The notes: generated from the letters alone by a model not told the origin. Shown: positions 7,983-15,226, counted from the first letter of the stretch. The stretch is DNA of 24,162 nt from JBBCJT01 sp037190665 (GCA_037190665.1 JBBCJT010000003.1:1-24162); one strand, 5' to 3'. Numbers and translations: made by a program.

Positions 7983-8273
7983 CTACCGCGGCACCACGCG
8001 CGGATCATCCCCCTGCGGCTGCGGCGCCCCCGGCGGGGCGACCGCTGGCGGCGGGATCACCGGCATGTTGCCCGGCGACGGATCGGGCGGCTGGACGCGC
8101 ATGTCGGGATCGGTGCGCGGTGGCGGGATCACGTCCGGCCTCGGCACGGGTGCCGGCTCCCACCCCTGGCCGGGGGCGGGTGCCTGCGGCGCGGGGCGTG
8201 GCGGCTGGGCCGGCTGCGCGAGCGCCGGGGCGGCGATGCAGGCTGCGATCAGCGCGGCGCGGAGCGGACCCAT
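7983..8273 (-). CDS. Small proline-rich exported protein
   Basis: A 96-residue protein with a clear signal peptide (MGPLRAALIAACIAAPALAQ). The mature part is about one-third proline and contains PPRTDPDMRV and MPVIPPPAVAPPG. This low-complexity type, with DPDM and PVIPPP motifs, recurs in alphaproteobacterial periplasmic proteins of unknown function. It has no cysteine in the mature part and no enzyme motif. The ribosome site is weak (GAGCGG). It lies 31 bases downstream of the hydratase stop on the same strand and could be cotranscribed with it. It probably acts as an extended periplasmic or wall-spanning peptide; that is inference. Confidence 0.7.
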   Translation of the reverse strand: MGPLRAALIAACIAAPALAQPAQPPRPAPQAPAPGQGWEPAPVPRPDVIPPPRTDPDMRVQPPDPSPGNMPVIPPPAVAPPGAPQPQGDDPRVVPR

Positions 8274-8304
8274 ATCCGCTCAACGCCGGCCGGGTGCCCG
8301 CGGT

Positions 8305-8721
8305 TCAGCCGCGGGTGGGCACCATGACCTGGGCCTCGCCCTCGATCACCGGCTTGCCGGCGACCGTGCAGGTGGTCCTGAACGTGGCGCGCTTCTTCTC
8401 GGCGTCGATCGCGGTGACCTCCACCGTGGCGGTGACGGTCTGGCCGATCTTCACCGGCGCGCGGAACTTCAGCGTCTGGCCCAGATAGACCGTCCCCGGC
8501 CCGGGCAGCTTGGTGCCCAGCACGGCGGAGATCAGCCCGGCGGACAGCATGCCGTGGGCGATCCGCTCCTTGAACATCGAGCCGGCGGCGGCCTCGGCGT
8601 CCAGGTGCACGGGGTTGGTGTCCATCGACACCGCGGCGAACATCAGGATGTCGGCCTCCGTGATCGTCTTGGCGATCGTGGCGGTCTGGCCGACGGCGAG
8701 ATCCTCGAAATAGACGGTCAT
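8305..8721 (-). CDS. phaJ: MaoC-family (R)-specific enoyl-CoA hydratase, PhaJ-like
   Basis: A 138-residue hot-dog-fold hydratase that would hydrate trans-2-enoyl-CoA to (R)-3-hydroxyacyl-CoA, linking beta-oxidation to polyhydroxyalkanoate synthesis. The hydratase-2 motif is present: FAAVSMDTNPVHLD with D34, N36 and H39, followed by RIAHGMLSAG (53-62). LPGPGTVYLGQTLKF (72-86) matches PhaJ proteins closely. The start at 8721 was chosen because it has AGGAAG 5 bases upstream and gives the usual family length; an upstream in-frame ATG at 8775 adds an unconserved tail. It is divergent from the M20 peptidase gene. No PHA synthase is in the window, so substrate chain length and the PHA role are inferred from family only. 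Confidence 0.88.
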   Translation of the reverse strand: MTVYFEDLAVGQTATIAKTITEADILMFAAVSMDTNPVHLDAEAAAGSMFKERIAHGMLSAGLISAVLGTKLPGPGTVYLGQTLKFRAPVKIGQTVTATVEVTAIDAEKKRATFRTTCTVAGKPVIEGEAQVMVPTRG

Positions 8722-8823
8722 TCGGTCTTCCTGGCTGGAACGCTGCCGGTAGCGCACAGCGCCACGCGTGGACAAGCCCGCCCGCCGCGCCTAATCCCGG
8801 CGGAAACACGCCGGAGTGTGCAG

Positions 8824-9945
8824 ATGCCGCAGACCGAGATCGGAACCAGCGAACGCCTGCTGGAGGAGCTGCGCGGCTGGGTGGAGACGGAAACGCCCAC
8901 GACCGACCCCGCCTCCGTCAACCGGCTCGTCGACCGCGCGGAGGCCGAGCTGCGCGGCGTGGGGGCTGCGGTCACCCGCGTGCCCGGCCGCGACGGTTTC
9001 GGTGACAATCTGGTCGCCCGCACCCCCGGCGAGGGGCCGGCGGTCATGGTGGCCGGCCATCTCGACACGGTCTGGGGCCTGGGCACGCTGAACACGATGC
9101 CGTTCCGCATCGACGGCGAGCAGGCGCACGGCCCGGGCATCTACGACATGAAGGCCGGCTCCTTCATCGCGCTGCATGCGGTGCGCGAGATCCTGCGCCA
9201 GAAGGTGCCGACGAAGCGCCCCGTCACGCTGCTGCTGACCCCGGACGAGGAAGTCGGCAGCCCGACCAGCCGCGCGCTGATCGAGGCGGAGGCCAAGAGC
9301 GCGGTCGCGGTGCTGATCCCCGAGCCCGCCGGCCCCGGCGGGGCGGCGGTGACCGCGCGCAAGGGCGTCGGCCGCTTCGTGGTGCGCATCACCGGCCGCG
9401 CCGCGCATGCCGGCGGCAACTACGTCGATGGCCGCAGCGCGGTGGTGGAAGCCGCGCATCAGGTGCTCGCGGTCGCCGCCATGGTGAACCTCAAGGAAGG
9501 CATCACCACCAACGTCGCGCCGCTGTGGGGCGGCACGCGGCCGAACGTGATCGCGCAGGAGGCAGGCTTCGAGATCGACCTGCGCGTGCAGACCGCGGCC
9601 GACGGCGCGCGGATGGAGAAGATGCTGCTGGGGCTGAAGCCGGTCACGCCGGATGTCACGATCAAGGTGACCGGCGGGATGAACCGCCCGCCCTTCGCCG
9701 AAAGCCCGGAGATCATCGCGCTGTACGAACGCTACCGCGACATCTGCGCGGAGATCGGCTTCGACGTGCCGAAGCAGCATCGCGGCGGCGGGTCGGACGG
9801 CAACTTCACCGCCGCCCTCGGCATTCCCACGATCGACGGGCTCGGCTGTCCCGGTGCGGGCGCGCATGCCGATCACGAGCACATCCTTTGGCGCCAGCTC
9901 GCCCCGCGCGCCGCCGCGATGGCGGCGATGCTGGAGACGATCTGA
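8824..9945 (+). CDS. M20-family zinc carboxypeptidase (glutamate carboxypeptidase-like)
   Basis: A 373-residue member of the M20 family near carboxypeptidase G2, which removes a C-terminal Glu or similar residue from peptides or folate-like amides. The metal and catalytic positions are all visible: H79 and D81 in GHLDTVW, D108 in GPGIYDMKAG, the general base region DEE at 141-143, E167 in IPEPAG, and H348 in GAHADHEH near the C-terminus. The dimerisation lid domain runs about 178-290, with RAAHAGG at 192-198. The start at 8824 is preceded by GGAG at 7 bases; the frame is open further upstream, but that extension is not protein-like. There is no signal peptide, so it is probably cytoplasmic. 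A hairpin follows it. The exact substrate cannot be told. Confidence 0.92.
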   Translation: MPQTEIGTSERLLEELRGWVETETPTTDPASVNRLVDRAEAELRGVGAAVTRVPGRDGFGDNLVARTPGEGPAVMVAGHLDTVWGLGTLNTMPFRIDGEQAHGPGIYDMKAGSFIALHAVREILRQKVPTKRPVTLLLTPDEEVGSPTSRALIEAEAKSAVAVLIPEPAGPGGAAVTARKGVGRFVVRITGRAAHAGGNYVDGRSAVVEAAHQVLAVAAMVNLKEGITTNVAPLWGGTRPNVIAQEAGFEIDLRVQTAADGARMEKMLLGLKPVTPDVTIKVTGGMNRPPFAESPEIIALYERYRDICAEIGFDVPKQHRGGGSDGNFTAALGIPTIDGLGCPGAGAHADHEHILWRQLAPRAAAMAAMLETI

Positions 9946-9960
9946 GTCGCATCGCCTGAT

Positions 9961-9998
9961 GCCTCATGCATCGCGGGCAGGCCCGCAATGCATGAGGC
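9961..9998 (+). terminator. Long bipartite hairpin after the M20 gene
   Basis: GCCTCATGCAT (9961-9971) pairs perfectly with ATGCATGAGGC (9988-9998). Inside it GCGGGC pairs with GCCCGC after one C-A mismatch. It begins 15 bases after the stop. There is no T-tract. Confidence 0.55.
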
Positions 9999-10059
9999 GA
10001 TGAGCAGCACGGTCTGCCGCCCCTTACAAACCGGTCCGCTCGATTATGAGAGGATCATT

Positions 10060-10539
10060 ATGTTGAGACATTGCACCTGCGCGGCCGTCGCCGCGCTCCT
10101 GTCCATCGCCGGCGCCGCACAGGCCGAACCGCGTTTCCCGCCCGGTTCCTCGATCGGCATCGAACTGCCGGCGGCGTTCAGCCCGGCGGACGGCGTGCCG
10201 GGGTTCCTCCGCGCCGACAACACGAGCTTCGTGCTGGCGCAGATGCCCACGCAAGCCTGCGAGCCGGTCAGCACGGCCATGCGCACGCCGGAGGCCGTGG
10301 CCCGGCAGCAGATCGAGCTGAAGGGCGAACCGCGCGAGCTGGCGGTGATGGGCGTGAAGGCGCAGCTCACCACCGGCGTGCAGACCACGCAGCTCGGTCC
10401 CTTCGCCAAGTGGATCGTCGTGGCCTGCACCGACAAGCTGACCGCGCTGGTCATGGCGCAGACGCCGGGCCATCCGCCGGCCGAGGCCGTCGCCAAGGAG
10501 ATCGAGGCGGCCCTGCTGACGCTGGTTGCCCGCCCGTAA
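10060..10539 (+). CDS. Exported protein, half-length paralogue of the next gene
   Basis: A 159-residue exported protein. The start at 10060 has GAGAGG 6 bases upstream and opens on a signal peptide (MLRHCTCAAVAALLSIAGAAQAEP). The mature part aligns with the first half of the protein at 10806. Shared elements include FPPGS-(S/A)-(I/L)-GI, (Q/E)AC near residue 70, AQLT-GV, (A)KW-(I/M)-V-VAC and a C-terminal EIE-AL-TL motif. It stops where the paralogue continues into a second domain, and a strong hairpin follows. A fragment like the paralogue's C-terminus lies 158 bases downstream, so this may be a deletion derivative. The family is an unnamed alphaproteobacterial exported type. Function is unknown. 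Confidence 0.75.
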   Translation: MLRHCTCAAVAALLSIAGAAQAEPRFPPGSSIGIELPAAFSPADGVPGFLRADNTSFVLAQMPTQACEPVSTAMRTPEAVARQQIELKGEPRELAVMGVKAQLTTGVQTTQLGPFAKWIVVACTDKLTALVMAQTPGHPPAEAVAKEIEAALLTLVARP

Positions 10540-10548
10540 CACTGGCAA

Positions 10549-10578
10549 GGCTGTCGCGGCTCGCCAGCCGCGACAGCC
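10549..10578 (+). terminator. Perfect hairpin after the short paralogue
   Basis: GGCTGTCGCGGCT pairs with AGCCGCGACAGCC over 13 perfect pairs with a CGCC loop, 9 bases after the stop. It has no clear T-run. Confidence 0.65.
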
Positions 10579-10696
10579 CCGCTTCGCTCGCCTGACCACC
10601 CGATTCCGTCTTCTGCCCCTCATCAACCACGGCGCGCCGGGTGACCCGCCGGACCTGCTGGGGTATGTCTCCGAGGACGCCTGCGCGGAGGCGGAG

Positions 10697-10738
10697 CCCG
10701 AGTTCGAACGCATCGCCGCGAGCGTGCGGCCGCGATAA
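10697..10738 (+). pseudogene. C-terminal remnant of the paralogue family
   Basis: The last codons before TAA at 10736 read PEFERIAASV, identical to the residues near the C-terminus of the intact protein ending at 11750 (LLPEFERIAASVTLK). The DNA is also nearly the same. No start or ribosome site precedes it. It is best explained as the tail of the upstream gene left behind after an internal rearrangement. Confidence 0.5.
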
Positions 10739-10805
10739 GGGACATGCTGTTGCGCCGCGCGGCCGGGGACTCACCCCGGCGCATGAACAGATGCGGAGAC
10801 GAGGA

Positions 10806-11750
10806 ATGAGGCAGGCGGTTCTGGCGATCTGGCTGGCTTCCATCACGCTCGCCGGTGCCGCGCAGGCCCAGGTCGAGTTCCCGCCCGGCTCCGCGCTGGG
10901 GATCATCCCGCCGCCGGGCTTCGTGCCGAGCCTCGGCTTCACCGGCTTCGAGCGTCGCGCCGACGGCGCGAGCCTGGTGCTGGTGGAAGCCCCGCCCGAA
11001 GCCTGCGAGCAGATGCGCACCGCCATGGCGGCGAAGGACCGCCTCGCCGTGCAGGGCATCGAGGTGCAGGAAGTCCGCCCCTTCCCGCTGCGCAGCGGCC
11101 GCCGCGAAGCGCAGCTCACCGCCGGCGTGCACCGCACCCCCAACGGCTCCTACGCGAAATGGGTGATGGTGGCGTGCGATGACGCGGCCACCGCGTTGGT
11201 GACCGGTCAGGTGTTCGGCTACCCGCCCGATTCCGGCGTCGCCGATGAGATCGAGGGCGCGCTCGCCACGCTCGCGACCCGCACGCTCTCGCTCGACGAC
11301 CGGCGCGGCGCGCTCGGCTTCACCTTCACCGAGACGGACGGGATGGTGCTACGCGAGGTGATCGCCGGCAGCGCGGCCGCGCTCACGCCGCCCAACGCGC
11401 CGCGCGCGCCGGCGACGCCGGTGCTGGTGATCGGCACCTCGCTCGGCGCCACGCCTGCGCCGGCGGACGAGGAAGCGGTCGCGCGGCAGATGGTCCGACC
11501 GCACGGCGCCTACAGCGATGTCGAGGTGCTCTCGCTCACGCGCGTGCCGTTCGCCGGCAAGGCGGATGCGATCCGGGTCGAGGCGCGCGCCGTGGACCGG
11601 CGTGTCGGCCGGCCCGTGCGCATGCTGCAGTTCGTCACCTTCCGCAGCGACGGCGGCTATGTGCGGCTGCTCGCCACCGCGCTCGATACCGAGTTCGCCG
11701 GCCTGCTGCCGGAGTTCGAGCGCATCGCCGCCAGCGTGACGCTGAAATGA
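10806..11750 (+). CDS. Exported protein of unknown function, full-length member of a tandem paralogue pair
   Basis: A 314-residue exported protein. The start at 10806 has GGAG 7 bases upstream and gives a clean signal peptide (MRQAVLAIWLASITLAGAAQAQ). Two halves are visible. Residues 23-155 are shared with the protein at 10060, with FPPGSALGI at 26-34, GFTGFE near 47 and AKWVMVACDD near 117. The second domain (about 160-314) includes VLVIGTSLGATPAP and ends FERIAASVTLK. I know this two-domain layout only from unnamed alphaproteobacterial exported proteins. There is no catalytic signature. A 7-pair hairpin (10762-10780) lies in its leader. Its stop overlaps the SDR gene by ATGA, so the two are translationally coupled even though one product is exported and the other cytoplasmic. 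Confidence 0.82.
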   Translation: MRQAVLAIWLASITLAGAAQAQVEFPPGSALGIIPPPGFVPSLGFTGFERRADGASLVLVEAPPEACEQMRTAMAAKDRLAVQGIEVQEVRPFPLRSGRREAQLTAGVHRTPNGSYAKWVMVACDDAATALVTGQVFGYPPDSGVADEIEGALATLATRTLSLDDRRGALGFTFTETDGMVLREVIAGSAAALTPPNAPRAPATPVLVIGTSLGATPAPADEEAVARQMVRPHGAYSDVEVLSLTRVPFAGKADAIRVEARAVDRRVGRPVRMLQFVTFRSDGGYVRLLATALDTEFAGLLPEFERIAASVTLK

Positions 11751-12439
11751 CAGCGCCCGCGCGCCCGCTGGCGCTGATCGTGGGCGTGGGGGACGGGCTG
11801 TCCGCCTCGCTCGCCCGGCTGCTCCATGCGGAGGGCTACGCGATCGCGCTCGCCGCCCGCAACGTGGTCAAGCTCGATGCGCTGGTGGGCGAGGTCGAGG
11901 GCTGGGCGCATGCGACGGACGCCGCCGATCCCGAACAGGTCGCCGCCCTGTTCGCCGCCCTGCCGGCCGCGCCGGAGATCGTGGTCTACAACGCCTCCTA
12001 CCGCACGCGCGGGCCACTGACCGAGCTCGATCCGGCGGAGGTCCGGCGCGCGCTGGAGGTCTGCGCCTTCGGCGGTTTCCTCGTCGCGCAGCAGGCCGCG
12101 AAGGCGATGCTGCCGCACCATCGCGGCGCGATCGTGCTGACCGGCGCCTCGGCCGGGGTGAAGGGCTATCCACGCTCCGCGCCGTTCGCGATGGGCAAGT
12201 TCGCGTTGCGCGGGCTCGCGCAATCCATGGCGCGGGAGCTGCATCCGCAGGGCATCCACGTGCTGCATCTGGTGATCGATGGCGGCATCCGCAGCGCCCG
12301 CCGTCCGGAACCGGCCGACGCGCCGGACAGCCTGCTCGACCCCGACGCGATCGCGCGCGCCACGCTCGCCGCCCTGCGTCAGGACCGCAGCGCGTGGTCG
12401 TGGGAGATCGAGCTGCGGCCCTGGGTCGAGACGTTCTGA
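11747..12439 (+). CDS. SDR-family protein lacking the canonical catalytic tyrosine
   Basis: A 230-residue short-chain dehydrogenase/reductase-fold protein, presumably cytoplasmic and NAD(P)-binding. The Rossmann start is at residues 12-19 (VGVGDGLS) and YNAS (81-84) stands for the usual NNAG. The catalytic Ser is present as S135 in LTGASAG, and Lys is present as K151. The Tyr of the YxxxK motif is replaced by Phe (F147 in PFAMGK, codon TTC at 12185-12187). The following KFALRGLAQSMARELHPQGI is otherwise textbook SDR. I recall related proteins with Phe at this site, so this may be a divergent subfamily rather than a damaged gene. The start overlaps the upstream stop (ATGA). Substrate and activity are unknown; classical SDR redox chemistry is doubtful. 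Confidence 0.85.
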   Translation: MTAPARPLALIVGVGDGLSASLARLLHAEGYAIALAARNVVKLDALVGEVEGWAHATDAADPEQVAALFAALPAAPEIVVYNASYRTRGPLTELDPAEVRRALEVCAFGGFLVAQQAAKAMLPHHRGAIVLTGASAGVKGYPRSAPFAMGKFALRGLAQSMARELHPQGIHVLHLVIDGGIRSARRPEPADAPDSLLDPDAIARATLAALRQDRSAWSWEIELRPWVETF

Positions 12440-12444
12440 TAACA

Positions 12445-12469
12445 GTCCGGCGGAGGCCTTCCGCCGGAC
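12445..12469 (+). terminator. Hairpin after the SDR gene
   Basis: GTCCGGCGGA pairs with TCCGCCGGAC over 10 perfect pairs with a 5-base loop, 6 bases after the stop. Flanking ATAACAG and CTGTTAT can extend it beyond a small internal loop. Confidence 0.6.
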
Positions 12470-12518
12470 CCCCGCCTGTTATATCGCGGCGCAGCAAACC
12501 GCCTTGGAGCTGCGCCGC

Positions 12519-13970
12519 ATGACCACTTCCCCCTGCACCAGAGTGACCGCCATCGCCGGGGACGGCATCGGCCCCGAGGTGATGCGCGCCACCCAGCGCG
12601 TGCTCGCCGCCGCCGGCGCGCGGATCGACTGGGAGGAGGCGGAGGCCGGGGCGGAGGTGTTCCGCAAGGGCATTCCCACCGGCGCGCCGCAGGAGACGCT
12701 GGATTCCATCGCGTCCACGGCCGTGGCGCTGAAGGGCCCGCTGGAGACGCCGGTGGGCTACGGCGAGCGGTCCGCCAACGTGACGCTGCGCAAGTTCTTC
12801 GAGATGTACGGCAACATCCGCCCGGTGCGGGAACTGCCGGGCATCCGCACGCCTTTCTCCGGCCGCGGCATCGACCTCGTCATCGTGCGCGAGAATGTCG
12901 AGGACCTCTACGCCGGCATCGAGCACATGCAGACGCCGGGCGTCGCGCAGTGCCTCAAGCTGATCTCCGAAGCCGGCTGCGAGCGCATCCTGCGCCTCGC
13001 CTACGCGCTCGCGCTGGCCGAGGGGCGGACGAAGATGGCCTGCTCGACCAAGGCCAACATCATGAAGATGACGGAAGGGTTGCTGAAGCGCGTGTTCGAG
13101 CGGATCGCGCCCGAATACCCCTCCATCGCGCCCTCGCACGTCATCATCGACAACTGCGCCCACCAGCTCGTCATCGCGCCGGAGCAGTTCGACGTGATCG
13201 TGACGACGAACATGAACGGCGACGTGATCAGCGACCTCGCCGCCGGCCTCGTCGGCGGGCTCGGCGTCGCGCCGTCGGCGAACATCGGCGACAAGGCGGC
13301 GATGTTCGAGGCGGTGCACGGCTCCGCCCCGCAGATCGCCGGCAAGGGGCTCGCCAATCCCACCGCGCTGCTGCTGTCGGCGGTGATGATGCTGCGCCAC
13401 ATCGGCGACTTCGAGGCCGCCGGCAAGGTGGAGCAGGCGGTGCTGGTGACGCTGGAGGAAGGCCGCAACCTCACCGGCGACATCGCGCCGAAGGAGCAGG
13501 CCGTGGGCACCGACGCCTATGTGGACCAGCTCATCGCGAATCTCGGCCGCCAGTCGGACACGGTGCCGCCGCGCGAGTACCGCCGGCTGGAACTGCCGAA
13601 ATGGCCGGAGGTGACCTACCACCTGACCGTCGGCAACCGCGAGCTGGTCGGCGTGGACGTGTTCATCGAGAGCGAGCGCGAGTCGGCGATGCTCGGCGCC
13701 TCGCTGATGGCGCTGATCGAAGGCAGCGCCTTCCGGCTGGAATCGCTCGGCAACCGCGGCGCGCAGGTCTGGCCGCCGTCGGGCGGGCACACCTTCCTGG
13801 TGGACCACTACCGCGCCCGCTTCATCCTCAAGACGCCGCCGAAGGGCGACGGGCTGGGCGAGATCACCGACCTGCTGCAGCGCATCAGCCGCCAGCACCG
13901 CTGGATGCATATCGAGAAGCTGCAGCGCTTCGACGGCAAGGACGCCTTCGCCAAGACGGGCGAGGGTTGA
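12519..13970 (+). CDS. icd: Isocitrate dehydrogenase, long alphaproteobacterial type
   Basis: A 483-residue beta-decarboxylating dehydrogenase converting isocitrate to 2-oxoglutarate in the TCA cycle. Substrate residues typical of isocitrate rather than isopropylmalate enzymes are visible: S85 and N87 in ERSANVTLRK, R101 in GNIRP, R124 in IVRENVEDLYAG with Y131, K178 in STKANIMK, and metal ligands D211, D235 and D239 (NGDVISD). The nucleotide loop EAVHGSAP is at 264-271. A C-terminal domain of about 140 residues (from about 345), including VGVDVFIES, marks the long form known from Rickettsia and other alphaproteobacteria. The ATG at 12519 has GGAG 9 bases upstream; the frame is open upstream inside the SDR gene, but that part is not conserved. 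Coenzyme choice (NADP or NAD) was not determined. Confidence 0.93.
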   Translation: MTTSPCTRVTAIAGDGIGPEVMRATQRVLAAAGARIDWEEAEAGAEVFRKGIPTGAPQETLDSIASTAVALKGPLETPVGYGERSANVTLRKFFEMYGNIRPVRELPGIRTPFSGRGIDLVIVRENVEDLYAGIEHMQTPGVAQCLKLISEAGCERILRLAYALALAEGRTKMACSTKANIMKMTEGLLKRVFERIAPEYPSIAPSHVIIDNCAHQLVIAPEQFDVIVTTNMNGDVISDLAAGLVGGLGVAPSANIGDKAAMFEAVHGSAPQIAGKGLANPTALLLSAVMMLRHIGDFEAAGKVEQAVLVTLEEGRNLTGDIAPKEQAVGTDAYVDQLIANLGRQSDTVPPREYRRLELPKWPEVTYHLTVGNRELVGVDVFIESERESAMLGASLMALIEGSAFRLESLGNRGAQVWPPSGGHTFLVDHYRARFILKTPPKGDGLGEITDLLQRISRQHRWMHIEKLQRFDGKDAFAKTGEG

Positions 13971-13996
13971 CGCGCGGGGCCGGCCGCGGGAAAAGC
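13967..13996 (+). promoter_or_regulatory. Candidate promoter for the tyrA leader
   Basis: TTGACG at 13967-13972 overlaps the icd stop codon. It is correctly spaced, about 31-36 bases upstream, to start transcription at or beside the leader ATG at 14003. The expected -10 position (about 13990-13996) reads GAAAAGC, a weak match. Alphaproteobacterial promoters often rely on TTGAC. Prediction only. Confidence 0.4.
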
Positions 13997-14002
13997 GTTG
14001 CG

Positions 14003-14053
14003 ATGTCGTCGCTGCGCGCCCGTCCGGCCTCCTATTACCGGCTGCTTCCATAG
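14003..14053 (+). CDS. Putative tyrosine-sensing leader peptide upstream of tyrA
   Basis: A 16-codon frame encoding MSSLRARPASYYRLLP, with adjacent Tyr codons TAT and TAC at 14033-14038 and the stop TAG at 14051. The four codons after the Tyr pair overlap the first strand of a set of alternative RNA hairpins. There is only a weak GGGAA upstream. If the candidate promoter is right, the mRNA would start at or near the ATG, giving a leaderless peptide gene, as known for the trpL leader in Sinorhizobium. Tyr is a rare residue, so a YY pair in so short a frame directly before a terminator and a tyrosine-biosynthesis gene is unlikely by chance. It has not been shown to be translated. Confidence 0.5.
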   Translation: MSSLRARPASYYRLLP

Positions 14054-14107
14054 AAGCGGCACGCAGAGACGATCTGTCGAAACGATGCCGCCGCGAGGCG
14101 GCATTTT
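14003..14107 (+). promoter_or_regulatory. Ribosome-mediated transcription attenuator (putative tyrosine attenuator)
   Basis: Four RNA strands can be drawn. Strand 1 (14041-14048, GCTGCTTC) pairs with strand 2 (14053-14060, GAAGCGGC) as a pause hairpin. Strand 2 (14056-14061, GCGGCA) can instead pair with strand 3 (14086-14091, TGCCGC) as an antiterminator. Strand 3 (14085-14092) pairs with strand 4 (14097-14104) as the terminator, followed by TTTCGTTT. The 2:3 pairing excludes both others. A ribosome stalled at the Tyr codons (14033-14038) would cover strand 1, freeing 2:3 so tyrA is transcribed. A ribosome reaching the stop at 14051 would cover strand 2, allowing termination. Geometry matches classic attenuators. 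No reading of activity is possible from sequence. Confidence 0.55.
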
Positions 14108-14112
14108 CGTTT
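14085..14112 (+). terminator. Rho-independent terminator between icd and tyrA
   Basis: ATGCCGCC pairs with GGCGGCAT over 8 perfect pairs, with a GCGA loop and the T-rich run TTTTCGTTT. It is the best-formed terminator in the window. It lies 115 bases after the icd stop and 42 bases before the tyrA start, so it can end icd transcripts and serve as the 3:4 stem of the attenuator. Confidence 0.85.
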
Positions 14113-14153
14113 CCGATCCCTGCTCGCGGCGGCCCCACACGGAGACGCCGCCC

Positions 14154-14930
14154 ATGCCGCCCCGTCACAAACCCAGACCCAGCCTCGCCCTGATCGGCGC
14201 CGGCGCTTTCGGGATGTTCTGCATCCCGCATCTGCGCCGGTTCTTCGACATCGCCCTGTACGACACGCGGCCGGATCTGGAGGCTTGCGCCGCCGCGGCC
14301 GGGGTGCGCGCCGCGACGCTGGAGGCGGCCTCCGCCGCCGATATCGTGGTGCTGGCGGTGCCGCTGGATGCGCTGGAGGCCGTGGCGCGGCGCATCGCCT
14401 CGCATCTGCGGCCGGGCGCGCTGGTGGTGGATGTGTGTTCGCTGAAGATGCGCCCGGCACAGATCCTCGCCGCCGCGCTGCCGGCTCATGTCGATATCGT
14501 CGGCACGCATCCGCTGTTCGGCCCGCAATCCGGTCGCGACGGCATCGCGGGGCTGCGCGCCGTGGTGTGCCCGGTGCGCGGGGATCGCGATCGCGCGGTG
14601 GCCGCGCTGCTGCGCCGGCTCGGCCTGCGCGTGATGCGCACCAGTGCCGAGGCGCATGACCGGCAGATGGCCTATGTGCAGGGGCTGACGCATCTGCTCG
14701 CCCGCGTGGTGATCGACATGGACCTGCCGCCGCTCGACCAGACCACGGCGACGTTCGATCACCTCGCGCGCATGGTGGCGACGGTGCGCGACGATTCCGA
14801 CGCGCTGTTCCGCACCATCGTCCGCGACAATCCGTTCGCCGCCGAGATGCGGCAGCGGTTGCGCGCGTCGGTGCTGCGGTTGACGGAGGAGGCTGCCCCG
14901 GCTGCAGCCGCGCTGCGCCCAGCCGCGTGA
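14154..14930 (+). CDS. tyrA: Prephenate/arogenate dehydrogenase (TyrA family)
   Basis: A 258-residue NAD(P)-dependent TyrA-family enzyme for the dehydrogenation step of tyrosine biosynthesis. The Rossmann loop GAGAFG is at 15-20 with acidic D37 at the end of the second strand, which suggests NAD. VVDVCSLK is at 91-98. The TyrA signature GTHPLFGPQSG is at 117-127, where H119 is the expected catalytic histidine. MAYVQGLTH is at 172-180. The protein is short, with no chorismate mutase or ACT domain, so feedback inhibition by a fused ACT domain is absent. Control by attenuation upstream would fit that. The ATG at 14154 has GGAG 9 bases upstream. It stands alone; the following 467 bases contain only palindromic repeats. 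Prephenate versus arogenate preference cannot be told. Confidence 0.88.
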   Translation: MPPRHKPRPSLALIGAGAFGMFCIPHLRRFFDIALYDTRPDLEACAAAAGVRAATLEAASAADIVVLAVPLDALEAVARRIASHLRPGALVVDVCSLKMRPAQILAAALPAHVDIVGTHPLFGPQSGRDGIAGLRAVVCPVRGDRDRAVAALLRRLGLRVMRTSAEAHDRQMAYVQGLTHLLARVVIDMDLPPLDQTTATFDHLARMVATVRDDSDALFRTIVRDNPFAAEMRQRLRASVLRLTEEAAPAAAALRPAA

Positions 14931-15184
14931 TGCGAGTGGCATCGTGTGCGGGTTGGCCGCTCGCGGTGTTCGCCCGCAGGTGGAAGGCTTGCGGCATGAC
15001 TGGACGGAGCGGGAGATACTCGGCGAACGGCAGTGCCTTTCGACTGAGGGCAAGAACGTCGCGCGACGTCCCCTCTCCCGCGTGCCGGAGCTTTGCGAAC
15101 GGACCGAAGCGCAAGAGATGCCCGGGCACCTCATCCGGCAGACGGCGTTACCCTTGGGACTGAGAGCAAGGACCATCCCGCAAT

Positions 15185-15226
15185 GTCCCCTCTCCCGCCC
15201 GACGGGAGAGGGACAGGGTGAGGGGG
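15185..15226 (-). repeat. REP-like palindromic element, copy 1
   Basis: CCCTCTCCCG faces CGGGAGAGGG around a short loop (15188-15212), followed by ACAGGGTGAGGGG. This is the tail shared with the other copies, in reverse orientation. Confidence 0.75.

Noticed and set aside
4729..8721. A polyhydroxyalkanoate gene cluster (thiolase plus PhaJ-like hydratase)
   Set aside because: The genes are on opposite strands, 2.4 kb apart, separated by a terminator and acquired DNA, and no synthase or phasin is present.
8065..8823. Upstream in-frame extension of the M20 peptidase gene
   Set aside because: It would overlap two supported minus-strand genes and encodes Gly/Arg-rich text unlike any M20 N-terminus; the start at 8824 has a proper ribosome site.
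11868..15176. A very long open frame on the minus strand opposite the SDR, icd and tyrA genes
   Set aside because: It lies antisense to clearly recognisable genes, its translation is Arg/His/Ala-rich with no known motif, and such frames are expected in high-GC DNA.
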